Shown piece after piece: positions 53,279 through 61,460 of a DNA stretch of 64,000 nt (positions are counted from its first letter, which is position 1; every line of letters begins with the position of its first letter). The notes under the pieces were generated by a model, which did no database searches, was not told the DNA's origin, and saw only the letters and a list, made by a program, of their open reading frames with translations. This stretch comes from Latilactobacillus sakei subsp. sakei DSM 20017 = JCM 1157 (GTDB lineage Bacteria > Bacillota > Bacilli > Lactobacillales > Lactobacillaceae), in contig NZ_AP017929.1 in the NCBI RefSeq assembly GCF_002370355.1, forward strand, positions 1,364,001 through 1,428,000. The letters run 5' to 3'. The position numbers were made by a program, and so were the translations under genes.

Positions 53279-54589
53279 ATGTCAAAACCAGTTATCGCAA
53301 TTGTTGGCCGTCCTAACGTCGGTAAATCAACAATTTTTAACCGGATCGCGGGCGAACGGATCTCAATCGTTGAAGATACGCCAGGTGTTACACGTGACCG
53401 GATTTATACAGCAAGTGAATGGTTAGGTCATGAATTCAGTCTAATCGATACCGGTGGGATTGAAATTAGTGATGCACCATTTATGGAACAAATTAAACAA
53501 CAAGCAGAAATCGCAATTGATGAAGCAGACGTGATTATCTTCTTAGTGAGTGCCAGAGAAGGCGTGACAGATGCTGATGAACGTGTTGCACAAATTCTTT
53601 ATCGCGCTGACAAACCAATCCTATTAGGGGTTAATAAAGCCGATAATCCAGAACAACGTCAAGATATCTTTGATTTCTACAGCTTAGGCTTTGGTGATCC
53701 AATTCCCGTTTCTGGTGCACATGGCCAAGGGGTCGGTGATTTATTAGATGCGGCTGTTGCTAAATTTCCAACGGATCTTGAAGAAGAAGACGATGATAGT
53801 ATTAAATTTAGTTTAATCGGTCGTCCCAACGTTGGTAAATCATCATTAGTGAATGCGATGTTAAAAGAAGATCGTGTGATTGTTTCTCAAATTGAAGGGA
53901 CAACTCGTGATGCTATCGATACGAAGTTCATGGCGGAAAATAATCAAGAATTTACAATGATTGATACTGCCGGGATTCGTAAACGTGGTAAGGTCTACGA
54001 AAATACTGAAAAGTACGCTGTTATGCGTGCTTTACGTGCGATTGACCGTTCAGACGTCGTATTAGTCGTCTTGAATGCTGAAGAAGGTATTCGGGAACAA
54101 GATAAGAAAGTTGCTGGCTACGCACATGAAGCCGGTCGTGGGATTATCATCGTCGTTAATAAGTGGGATACGCTTGAAAAAGATAACCATACGATGAAGG
54201 AATTCGAAGACCATATTCGGAATCAATTCCAATACTTAGACTACGCACCAATCATCTTTGTTTCAGCTAAGACGGGTGTTCGTCTTCAAAACTTACCAGC
54301 AATGATCGAATTAGTCAGTGAAAACCAAAACAGACGAATTCAATCAGCCTTATTAAATGACGTCTTGATGGAAGCCACAACGGTCACACCAACGCCAGCG
54401 ATTAACGGGAAACGTTTGAGAATTTATTACATGACACAAGTGGCGGTTCAACCACCGACATTTGTTGTCTTCGTTAACGACATTAATCTATTACATTTCT
54501 CATACCAACGTTTCTTGAAGAATCAACTACGCAAAACGTTTGACTTTACCGGTACACCAATTCATTTGATCCCTCGTCAACGGAAATAA
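53279..54589 (+). CDS. der: Ribosome assembly GTPase Der (EngA)
   Basis: A 436-residue GTPase with two tandem G domains and a C-terminal KH-like domain. G1 motifs are GRPNVGKST (about residues 9-17) and GRPNVGKSS (about 182-190); DTPGVT and DTAGI are the G3 motifs, NKAD and NKWD the G4 motifs. The KH domain covers about 350-436. The start ATG 53279 follows AAGGGA at 9 bases and gives the family start [13 protein letters not shown]; two earlier in-frame ATGs are less likely. Needed for 50S assembly. It precedes hup as in Bacillus. Confidence 0.97.
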   Translation: MSKPVIAIVGRPNVGKSTIFNRIAGERISIVEDTPGVTRDRIYTASEWLGHEFSLIDTGGIEISDAPFMEQIKQQAEIAIDEADVIIFLVSAREGVTDADERVAQILYRADKPILLGVNKADNPEQRQDIFDFYSLGFGDPIPVSGAHGQGVGDLLDAAVAKFPTDLEEEDDDSIKFSLIGRPNVGKSSLVNAMLKEDRVIVSQIEGTTRDAIDTKFMAENNQEFTMIDTAGIRKRGKVYENTEKYAVMRALRAIDRSDVVLVVLNAEEGIREQDKKVAGYAHEAGRGIIIVVNKWDTLEKDNHTMKEFEDHIRNQFQYLDYAPIIFVSAKTGVRLQNLPAMIELVSENQNRRIQSALLNDVLMEATTVTPTPAINGKRLRIYYMTQVAVQPPTFVVFVNDINLLHFSYQRFLKNQLRKTFDFTGTPIHLIPRQRK

Positions 54590-54723
54590 ACAAATTTCGA
54601 AGTTGATAAGCTAATATGATTAACTAAATTGGAAAGAAAGCCCTTTTTTTAGCGAAAATCCTTGCTATCACTAGGTTTGTGTGATAAATTTAAAAATGAA
54701 ATGGTGATCAACTCATTGTTTCG

Positions 54724-54747
54724 TCATTTTTGACCACTCAAAAATGA
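54724..54747. promoter_or_regulatory. Perfect 24-bp palindrome over the hup promoter
   Basis: TCATTTTTGA and TCAAAAATGA are 10-base arms around CCAC. The left arm and centre contain the -35 box TTGACC (54730-54735); TATTTA at 54754-54759 is the -10 with an 18-base spacer. It may be an operator or a transcript hairpin. Confidence 0.5.
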
Positions 54748-54795
54748 TTTCGGTATTTATTACTGATTATCTGTGATGAGCAGGAGGTGAAAAAC

Positions 54796-55071
54796 ATGGC
54801 AAACAAAGCACAATTGATCGAAAACGTTGCATCAAAGACTGGTTTAACTAAGAAAGATGCAACTGCTGCAGTAGACGCAGTATTTGGTTCAATCCAAGAC
54901 ACTTTGAAACAAGGTGACAAAGTTCAACTAATCGGCTTTGGTACATTCGAAGTACGTGAACGTGCAGCTCGTAAGGGCCGTAACCCACAAACTGGTGCAG
55001 AAATCAAGATTCCTGCAAGCAAAGTACCTGCATTCAAGCCAGGTAAAGCTTTAAAGGATTCTGTTAAATAA
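54796..55071 (+). CDS. hup: DNA-binding protein HU
   Basis: A 91-residue histone-like dimer-forming protein that bends and compacts DNA. The signature [21 protein letters not shown], seen at residues about 46-66, holds the DNA-binding arm with the conserved proline region NPQTG. The start ATG 54796 follows a perfect AGGAGGTGA site. Strong codon bias fits its abundance. It is monocistronic between a long, palindromic upstream region and a terminator. Confidence 0.97.
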   Translation: MANKAQLIENVASKTGLTKKDATAAVDAVFGSIQDTLKQGDKVQLIGFGTFEVRERAARKGRNPQTGAEIKIPASKVPAFKPGKALKDSVK

Positions 55072-55081
55072 GAATTCATGA

Positions 55082-55110
55082 GAGGGCTGGGATTTTCCCA
55101 GTCCTTTTTG
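55082..55110 (+). terminator. Terminator after hup
   Basis: AGGGCTGGGA and TCCCAGTCCT pair (one G-U), then five Ts. Confidence 0.85.
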
Positions 55111-55111
55111 A

Positions 55112-55139
55112 TTGGCTAAAAGTCATTTTATGGTAGAAT
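55112..55139 (+). promoter_or_regulatory. Promoter of the TPR protein gene
   Basis: TTGGCT at 55112-55117 and TAGAAT at 55134-55139, 16-base spacer, with TGG before the -10. Confidence 0.55.
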
Positions 55140-55164
55140 AGATAAATCGAAAAAGGGTGGTTAA

Positions 55165-56430
55165 ATGACGAATTCAGAAAAAATGCTATCAGCATTAGAA
55201 GATAACGATTTAAAACAAGCAGATGAGCTTTTCCAAAAGGCTTTAAAAGAAGACGATCCAGAAACGTTGTACAGTTTGGCCGAAGAACTCTACGCAATGG
55301 GTTTCTTGGAACAAGCATCGACAATCTATCAACAATTATTAGCGCAATTCCCAGATGAAGATCAAATTCGGACGACGTTGGCCGATATTGCGGTCAGCAA
55401 TGGCCAATACGACGACGCTCTTAACTTACTGACGGATATTACGCCGGAATCTAATGCATACGCAGAAAGCCTGTTAACGGCAGCTGACGTGTACCAAACG
55501 ATGGGCTTGCCAGAAGTCAGTGAACAGAAGTTATTGACGGCGCTGCGCCTTTATCCCGACGAACCAGTGATGCAGTTTGCGCTTGCCGAATTGTACTTTG
55601 AAATGGGGGAATACGGTAAGGCGGCTAACTACTACGAAGCCTTAATTGACCAAGATGTGATGGAATTGGGTCAAGTTAATATTCAAAAACGTTTGGCAAC
55701 AAGTTATGCCAGCAGCGGTGCTTTTGAAGAAGCACTCCAAATCTACGAAACAATGACCGTCGAATTCTTAACGGAAGACGATCAGTTCCAAATGGGCTTC
55801 TTGTACTTACAAATCAAGGATTATCAAAAGGCAATTGAAATTCTCACGAAGCTTCAATTAGCTGATCCGCAATATACATCGCTTTACGTTTACCTAGCGA
55901 CAGCCCAAGAGGCTCAAAATGAGCTTCAAGAAGCGCTCACGACCGTTCAAACCGGAATTGGCTACGATATGTATAGTGAGGTCCTCTATCAAAAGGGGAG
56001 CGATTTAGCCCTCCAATTAGGTGACGACCAAGTTGCGGAACAAATGTTAAACAAGGCTTTAGAAATTAATCCAGATAATATGGGTGAAATCAGTGCCTTG
56101 AGTCAAGTTTATCGCCGGCAAAATCGTCATGCAGAAAACGTGGCCTTTGTGCAAGAAGCAATTGCCAATCATAAACCAACGGCTGAACTTTATTGGTCAT
56201 TGGCACAATCACAATTTGCGATTGAAGCATTCGACGATGCACGTGATAATTATTTGCTCGCTTATCCGGAATTAAAGGATAATCCAGAATTCTTACACGA
56301 CTTAATCCTATTCTTCCAAGAAATGGCGCAAGTCCCAGAATTACTAGCGGCTTTGAAACAATACTTGCAATTAGTGCCAAATGACCTTGATATGCAGACC
56401 CTCTATGATGATTATCAAACAATGCAATAA
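55165..56430 (+). CDS. TPR-repeat protein (YpiA-like)
   Basis: A 421-residue protein made of about ten tetratricopeptide repeats; examples are FLEQASTIYQQLLAQFPDE (about residues 48-66) and YGKAANYYEALIDQDVM. There is no signal peptide, so it is cytoplasmic. Overall length and pattern fit the YpiA group of Firmicutes, whose function is not known. AAAGGGTG precedes the ATG. It has its own promoter and terminator, so the hup adjacency is only positional. Confidence 0.87.
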   Translation: MTNSEKMLSALEDNDLKQADELFQKALKEDDPETLYSLAEELYAMGFLEQASTIYQQLLAQFPDEDQIRTTLADIAVSNGQYDDALNLLTDITPESNAYAESLLTAADVYQTMGLPEVSEQKLLTALRLYPDEPVMQFALAELYFEMGEYGKAANYYEALIDQDVMELGQVNIQKRLATSYASSGAFEEALQIYETMTVEFLTEDDQFQMGFLYLQIKDYQKAIEILTKLQLADPQYTSLYVYLATAQEAQNELQEALTTVQTGIGYDMYSEVLYQKGSDLALQLGDDQVAEQMLNKALEINPDNMGEISALSQVYRRQNRHAENVAFVQEAIANHKPTAELYWSLAQSQFAIEAFDDARDNYLLAYPELKDNPEFLHDLILFFQEMAQVPELLAALKQYLQLVPNDLDMQTLYDDYQTMQ

Positions 56431-56439
56431 TGCTTGAAA

Positions 56440-56473
56440 GCGTCCGACTATTACTTTAGTCGGGCGTTTTTTA
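56440..56473 (+). terminator. Terminator after the TPR gene
   Basis: GCGTCCGACTA and TAGTCGGGCGT pair (one G-U) and run into six Ts. Confidence 0.85.
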
Positions 56474-56528
56474 CGTCTTTAGTCGCGTTTAATCTCTCTA
56501 TAAAAGTGTTACATTGAAGAGGAGTAGG

Positions 56529-56540
56529 GAATTCGAATTC
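56529..56540. repeat. 12-bp palindrome GAATTCGAATTC before the ABC transporter operon
   Basis: A fully self-complementary 12-mer between the likely promoter and the RBS GGGGAGG. It could be an operator for a regulator of the transporter, but it is short enough to be chance. Confidence 0.3.
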
Positions 56541-56559
56541 ATTTGGGGAGGATTTTATA

Positions 56560-57288
56560 ATGACAAATACAGTACTTTCAGTTGATCAGTTAACACAGGT
56601 GGTACCAATTGGGCAGTCTGACCAAACGACAACCATATTGAAAAATATTTCGTTTAAGGTCCAAAAAGGAGAATTGGTGAGCATTGTGGGACCCTCTGGA
56701 TCCGGTAAGAGTACGCTATTATACAGTATTTCTGGGATTACGAGGCCAACAAGCGGCACCGTGACAATTGCAGGGGTTAATCCGTATCAATTGAAACCTA
56801 ATCAATTAGCGGCTTTTCGTAGACAGATAATTGGCTTCATCTTTCAACAATATAATTTAATTCAGTCACTTCCTGTGTTTGAAAATATCGTTATACAGCA
56901 ACGACTGAGTCATCAGCAACCGAAACGTTCTGAGATTGAACAATTACTGACAAAATTGAACTTTGCAGGTCAAATCGATGGTGCAGTTGAGACCTTATCA
57001 GGTGGTGAGCAACAAAAAGTCGCGATTGCCCGCACGATTCTAACTGATTGTGATGTGCTGTTTGCTGATGAACCAACGGGTGCGCTAGATTCGGTATCCA
57101 AATCGATTATTTTTACATATTTCAAAGAGATGGTTGCCAAAGGTAAAACGGTGATTATGGTGACCCACGATATTGAGTTGGCTAGTCAGACAGATCGTGC
57201 GATTGTATTAAAAGACGGTCAGGTTCAACAAATTGTGCCTGAACCGTCACTTGAGGCAATCTATGCAGCCTTGGATAAGGTGGTGTAA
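56560..57288 (+). CDS. ABC transporter ATP-binding protein (MacB/BceA type)
   Basis: A 242-residue ATPase. Walker A is GPSGSGKSTLL (about residues 45-55), Q-loop FQQYNLIQSLPVFEN, signature LSGGEQQKVAIAR (about 146-158) and Walker B VLFADEPTGALDS. The GALDS and EN-IV-Q patterns put it in the MacB/LolD/BceA group that works with FtsX-type permeases to move lipids, peptides or antibiotics. The start is 3 bases upstream coupled to the permease gene at 57292. GGGGAGG precedes the ATG. The cargo is unknown. Confidence 0.92.
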   Translation: MTNTVLSVDQLTQVVPIGQSDQTTTILKNISFKVQKGELVSIVGPSGSGKSTLLYSISGITRPTSGTVTIAGVNPYQLKPNQLAAFRRQIIGFIFQQYNLIQSLPVFENIVIQQRLSHQQPKRSEIEQLLTKLNFAGQIDGAVETLSGGEQQKVAIARTILTDCDVLFADEPTGALDSVSKSIIFTYFKEMVAKGKTVIMVTHDIELASQTDRAIVLKDGQVQQIVPEPSLEAIYAALDKVV

Positions 57289-57291
57289 GCG

Positions 57292-58665
57292 ATGTGGACG
57301 ATCAGTTGGTTACAGTTAAAGCATTCCTGGCGTCAATGGCTAGCAACAATACCGGTTTTTGTAACGGTTGGTTTAATCCTCGGTTTTTGTTTAACGGGAA
57401 TTGTGAATGTGGCGGAGTCGCAGCAAGTTGATCTATACGGTCAGAATACACCGCTCCCTATTTTTATCATGCCCATAGTTTTTGGTGGCATCACAATGTT
57501 AATCGTGATTAAAGGAATCGTGAACCAGCTTTTGGATCAGTTTAAAGCGGACTACCGAATGCTTGCGATTCTAGGTGCGACGGTCAATGCATTAGCCGCT
57601 ATTTTGGGGATTCAAATCGGAATTGTTAGTGGGGTAAGTGCTCTACTTGGCGGAGTCATTGCTTTGCCGCTAACGCGTTTTTGTTATGTTTGGTTGCAGC
57701 AGATTGTTGGGCCCAAAATGTTGCCGAATATGTCGATTCATTTTTCGTTCATGGCACTTTTGTTAACGGTTATCCTGGCTAGTCTAATTGCTGGTAGTGG
57801 TGGTTTTTGGCATGCACGCCATCAACTAAAGGATGGAAATAAGCATCCCAGTCACCGGCGGCGGATCGTTTGTAGAATTAAGATGATTGTTTTGTTAATG
57901 GTCGTCATTGGATTAATCATTAAACTGGCGATGCAAATTATGACGTTAACCTACGTTGGGCAGTCTGAAAAAGTGATTGTCGGTCTCGGTAATTCTGTTG
58001 GTAATCTGAATCTTGTGTTGTTCTTACTACTGATTCTAATTACGCTTACCGGGCAAACAGTATTAAAACTAGCTAGCCGAGGTCTCTATTGGCTAGGTGC
58101 TAGAACGCTCTTTTTAAACTTGGCAGCTCACGATATTGACTATGCTGTTAAAAAATATTTACCGTTGTATACGCCAGTGACAATCATTGCGGTTTTAATA
58201 ACAGGGATGTCGGCAATTATGTGGAATATACCAGCCTATACAAATACCACAAGTGCCAACAATGAGCGATTAGTGAATTTCATTTTGACAATCGGTTTAT
58301 ATTTAGGCGCCCCTTTGTTGATTGTTTTAGCAAATGTGTTGGCGACGATGTTAGTCGCAAAGGAGGATAATGACCAACAGATGCGCCAATTACAGTTGCT
58401 TGGTTTAACGCAACAACAGTTATTGCTGACACAACAATTGAACGTCGTAATCTTAGTAGGGGTTAGTCTTGTAGCGAGCCTACTTGCAGGGGGCTTAGTT
58501 TGGGGCTTGACGATTCATGTCGGGCGAACCATTTTGCACCAAGCGCCCATTTCAATGTCAGCTTTGCTGGCTGGACCGTTCTTGATGGCAAGTAGCATGT
58601 TTTGTTTACTAACGATTGTGAACGTATTCCGCGTTTATCATGGGAATTGGCTAACCAAAGAATAA
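57292..58665 (+). CDS. ABC transporter permease, FtsX-like
   Basis: A 457-residue membrane protein with about eight hydrophobic segments. The start WTISWLQLKHSWRQWLATIPVFV is the typical N-terminal helix; a FtsX-type block lies near residues 60-155, and the second near 340-450 (KEDNDQQMRQLQLLGLTQQQLLLTQ is the cytoplasmic loop, shown in part). It is shorter than BceB and has no large extracellular loop, so the bacitracin type is unlikely. It pairs with the ATPase 3 bases upstream. No two-component genes are beside it; instead a PadR-like regulator lies convergently downstream. Confidence 0.88.
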   Translation: MWTISWLQLKHSWRQWLATIPVFVTVGLILGFCLTGIVNVAESQQVDLYGQNTPLPIFIMPIVFGGITMLIVIKGIVNQLLDQFKADYRMLAILGATVNALAAILGIQIGIVSGVSALLGGVIALPLTRFCYVWLQQIVGPKMLPNMSIHFSFMALLLTVILASLIAGSGGFWHARHQLKDGNKHPSHRRRIVCRIKMIVLLMVVIGLIIKLAMQIMTLTYVGQSEKVIVGLGNSVGNLNLVLFLLLILITLTGQTVLKLASRGLYWLGARTLFLNLAAHDIDYAVKKYLPLYTPVTIIAVLITGMSAIMWNIPAYTNTTSANNERLVNFILTIGLYLGAPLLIVLANVLATMLVAKEDNDQQMRQLQLLGLTQQQLLLTQQLNVVILVGVSLVASLLAGGLVWGLTIHVGRTILHQAPISMSALLAGPFLMASSMFCLLTIVNVFRVYHGNWLTKE

Positions 58666-58704
58666 AAAGACAGCTGTTGCTTTTTGCAACAGCTGTCTTT
58701 TATT
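58664..58704. terminator. Bidirectional terminator between the permease and PadR-like genes
   Basis: AAAAGACAGCTGTTGC and its perfect 16-base complement around TTTTT, with A and T tracts outside. Confidence 0.9.
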
Positions 58705-59232
58705 TGTTTTGATTGAGAGTAAGGATATCCTGTGCCCAATCGCACCATTCTAATTCGGTGGCACAAACCATTAAGCGGCGTTTCAAGATGAGGTAGCGGC
58801 CCAAATTCTTCTGTTTTTCGATTGAATCTGTAATGGCGTCGTATTCTTGCGTTTTATGTTGGTATTGTTTTTGTGTTTTTTGGTAATGGTGACGGCGATC
58901 TTGAAGTAAAGAGGTGGCCTGTTCTTGGTTGAATAAAGCAATGACATACACTTTAGCTAAAAATTCGTCACGTTGAGTAGGGACGTTTGTTTCTTCTTGG
59001 AACCAGTCAGCAACTACGAGTTGCCCTTCAGGTGTTAAGTGATAAATTTTTTTTGCTTGTGAATGGCATCGGTTTCGACTGATACGTAGCCTTGTTCATG
59101 AAGTTTATTCAAAGCTGTATAAATTTGACTATGGTGTGCTTCCCAAAATAAATTAATATACTGCTTTAGCTCATAACCACTGCAAGGTTTACGAACTAAC
59201 ATACATAATAAAATATAGCTGAGTGTACTCAT
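58700..59232 (-). pseudogene. PadR family transcriptional regulator interrupted by a frameshift in an A8 tract
   Basis: The minus strand encodes MSTLSYILLCMLVRKPCSGYELKQ, the N-terminal PadR winged helix, up to KQKKFIT and a stop at 59035. The C-terminal half (QLVVADWFQEETNV onward to 58700) is intact in the next frame. A run of eight As (plus strand T8, 59047-59054) separates the frames. One more A would read KQKKIYHLTPEGQLVVADW, which restores the PadR wing and gives a single 177-residue protein with the usual C-terminal coiled coil. It is therefore a one-base deletion, a polymerase-slippage site, or a sequencing error. AAAGGGTG and an extended -10 (TGT-TATACT, around 59267-59272) lie upstream. 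Confidence 0.82.
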
Positions 59233-59319
59233 CTTGTTTCACCCTTTAATCAATTAATTATTGCCCAGTATAACATACTTTTCTTTCACAAACATGTCAT
59301 TAATTCATGTCAAAAATTA

Positions 59320-59335
59320 GTGTCAAAATTGACAC
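59320..59335. promoter_or_regulatory. 16-bp palindrome with TGTCA repeats over the MFS promoter
   Basis: GTGTCAA and TTGACAC are perfect 7-base arms around AA. The right arm includes the -35 box TTGACA (59329-59334), with a -10 TACTTT 17 bases on (59352-59357). Two more TGTCA copies lie at 59295 and 59309. It fits an operator for a local repressor. Confidence 0.55.
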
Positions 59336-59379
59336 GTTTTAAAATCTAGTGTACTTTATATAAAGAGAAAGAGAGTGAT

Positions 59380-60588
59380 ATGTTAATGGAGAATCAAAAT
59401 AAAGGGCTGCGATCAGCGTATGCCTTAGCTTTTACGTGTATGGTCGCTTTTATGGGGATTGGCTTAGTTGATCCGATTTTAAAAACCATCGCGGTTAAAT
59501 TGAACGCGACACCTGCGCAAACAACGCTATTATTTACGAGTTATATGTTGGTGACAGGGATTATTATGTTATTTACCGGTTTTATTTCGACTAGAATTGG
59601 TGCCAAAAGAACAATTAGTATCGGTTTAATTATTATTGTATTATTTGCCGCTTTGGCAGGTCGTTCACAGACAATCTCACAATTAATTTCGTTGCGGGCC
59701 GGTTGGGGCTTTGGAAACGCATTGTTCTTATCGACGGCGTTAACGGCAATTGTCAGTGTGATGCCTGAAAAAACGGAACAAGCCATTATGTTATACGAAG
59801 GTTCAATGGGAATCGGAATGGCAGTTGGTCCGTTAGTCGGTGGGGCGCTGGGGAGTTTTTCTTGGCGTTTTCCGTTTTATGGCGTAGCAATCTTAATGTT
59901 TGTCGCTGCGATGACGATTGTCTTTTTATTAGAACCAATTGCCAAACCAGTTAAAAAAGCGCGCTTTTTTGCCGGCGCGGTTGCCTTAAAAAATCATCGC
60001 CTCCGCTCAATCGGAATTATTGCATTGTTGTATAACTTTGGCTTCTTTACAATTTTAGCGTACGCACCCTTTTTATTAGTTGGGCTCACTGAAATGCAAG
60101 TCGGGTTTGTTTTCTTTGGCTGGGGAATCTTACTCGCCATTGCGTCCGTTTTTGTGGCACCTCGCTTAGAACAAAAAACGAATACGTTAATGACATTGTT
60201 GATTGGGTTGGGCTTTTTCCTCGTTTGCTTAGTAGTGATTGGGATTAATGCTGATCAACCAGTCCTAGTGGCCTTTGGCGTGATCATCGCTGGCTTCTTC
60301 CAAGGCTTAGTCAATACGCTCTTAACAACGGTTGCGATGGAAAATAAGACGATTGAACGTAGTGTCGCATCGTCTGCCTACAGTTTCATTCGGTTTACCG
60401 GTGGGGCCATTGCGCCTTTTGTCGCTGGTAAAATTGCTGAAAAATGGTCAGCTCACTGGACATTTTACTTCGCAGGCTTGATGATATTAATAGGGATTTT
60501 ATTCGTTCTTCGCAATCAACAGTATTTCATAACGGCGGAGGAAGAAGAAAAAGAAATCGAAATGATCGACGGTAAAGAATTACTATAA
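59380..60588 (+). CDS. Major facilitator superfamily transporter, drug-efflux type
   Basis: A 402-residue protein with 12 hydrophobic segments. The pattern FTSYMLVTGIIMLFTGFISTRIGAKR (about residues 47-72, shown in part) has the MFS motif A region, and GPLVGGALGSFSWRFPFYG (about 150-168) is motif C, typical of H+ antiport efflux pumps. The N-terminus MLMENQNKG offers ATG 59380 and ATG 59386; both are plausible. A palindrome overlies the promoter, and a PadR-like gene is divergent, so it may be its target. Substrate unknown. Confidence 0.88.
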   Translation: MLMENQNKGLRSAYALAFTCMVAFMGIGLVDPILKTIAVKLNATPAQTTLLFTSYMLVTGIIMLFTGFISTRIGAKRTISIGLIIIVLFAALAGRSQTISQLISLRAGWGFGNALFLSTALTAIVSVMPEKTEQAIMLYEGSMGIGMAVGPLVGGALGSFSWRFPFYGVAILMFVAAMTIVFLLEPIAKPVKKARFFAGAVALKNHRLRSIGIIALLYNFGFFTILAYAPFLLVGLTEMQVGFVFFGWGILLAIASVFVAPRLEQKTNTLMTLLIGLGFFLVCLVVIGINADQPVLVAFGVIIAGFFQGLVNTLLTTVAMENKTIERSVASSAYSFIRFTGGAIAPFVAGKIAEKWSAHWTFYFAGLMILIGILFVLRNQQYFITAEEEEKEIEMIDGKELL

Positions 60589-60592
60589 ATTG

Positions 60593-60637
60593 AAGACCCT
60601 TCAGTTAGTGTTATCTAACTGAAGGGTCTTTTTTGAT
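60593..60637 (+). terminator. Terminator after the MFS gene
   Basis: AAGACCCTTCAGTTAG and its perfect complement form the stem around TGTTAT, followed by Ts. Confidence 0.9.
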
Positions 60638-60687
60638 GTCCAAACGGTTCAGATTTTAAAAAGGCAGAAAGAATGAAGCGCAATTTT

Positions 60688-60702
60688 TTGACAACGCTTT
60701 CT
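60688..60702 (+). promoter_or_regulatory. cre-like box before the LPMO gene
   Basis: TTGACAACGCTTTCT matches WTGNAANCGNWNNCW except for one base (C for A). It ends at the -35 TTGAGC (60702-60707), so CcpA could repress the gene. Binding is inferred. Confidence 0.5.
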
Positions 60703-60730
60703 TGAGCTTGATAACATTAAAATGTAATAT
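60702..60730 (+). promoter_or_regulatory. Promoter of the LPMO gene
   Basis: TTGAGC at 60702-60707 and TAATAT at 60725-60730, 17-base spacer, 22 bases before the start codon. Confidence 0.6.
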
Positions 60731-60751
60731 AAATGATAAGGAGTGGATATG

Positions 60752-61360
60752 ATGAAGAAGCAATTATTGAAATGGACCATCGTTGGCTTTTGTTCAGTAT
60801 TAGGTGTGACAGCATTAGGTGCCGGACAAGTTAGCGCACACGGGTATATCACATCCCCAGGTAGTCGAGCGTATTTAGGTAGTAATGCGTTCACAAATGA
60901 TACCGGTCAAAAACCATTGAACACCAATGTTGGTCAAGTTCAATACGAGCCACAAAGTATTGAAGCCCCTAAGAATACATTTATCGATGGAAAATTAGCG
61001 AGTGCTAATATCAGTTCATTTTCGAATCTTGATGAACAAACGAGTACGAGATGGCATCAAAATCAAGTTAAATCAGGCGCATTAACGATTAAGTGGCACT
61101 TAACGGCACAACATAAAACAAGTACGTGGGATTACTACTTAACCCGCCCAGGTTGGAATCCAAATCAACCGCTAAGTATTTTAAACTTTGAAAAGATTAC
61201 TTCGATTGATGATCAAGGAAAGTTACCAGCCAAAGATGTTGCACAGACGATTAATATTCCAACCGACAGAAGTGGCTATAATGTGCTGCTGGGTGTTTGG
61301 AATATTTCGGATACAGCAAACGCATTCTATCAAGCGGTGGATTTAAATATTACGAAGTAA
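60752..61360 (+). CDS. Secreted chitin-binding lytic polysaccharide monooxygenase (AA10)
   Basis: A 202-residue secreted copper enzyme of the CBP21 type. Residues 1-29 are a signal peptide ending QVSA, so the mature protein starts with His30 (HGYITSPGSRAY), the first histidine-brace ligand. The second is His121 in LTAQHKTSTWDYYLTRPGW. The axial phenylalanine is in TANAFYQAVDL. VGQVQYEPQSIE and NIPTDRSGYNVLLGVW are further family blocks. It has no cysteine in the mature part and no extra chitin-binding domain. Two ATGs are possible; 60752 has AAGGAG 8 bases upstream. LPMOs cleave chitin or cellulose; a surface-adhesion role is also known. Confidence 0.92.
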   Translation: MKKQLLKWTIVGFCSVLGVTALGAGQVSAHGYITSPGSRAYLGSNAFTNDTGQKPLNTNVGQVQYEPQSIEAPKNTFIDGKLASANISSFSNLDEQTSTRWHQNQVKSGALTIKWHLTAQHKTSTWDYYLTRPGWNPNQPLSILNFEKITSIDDQGKLPAKDVAQTINIPTDRSGYNVLLGVWNISDTANAFYQAVDLNITK

Positions 61361-61414
61361 GGAAATTGGGGTTATTAAGAACAAAGTGTGACAATTGTTT
61401 AAAAAAGAAATCAG

Positions 61415-61449
61415 AAAAGGCCGAGCAGTTATCTGCTCAGCCTTTTTTC
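61415..61449. terminator. Bidirectional terminator between the LPMO and YitT genes
   Basis: AAAAGGCCGAGCAG and CTGCTCAGCCTTTT pair (one mismatch) around TTAT. Confidence 0.85.
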
Positions 61450-61460
61450 GTCTATCTTAT

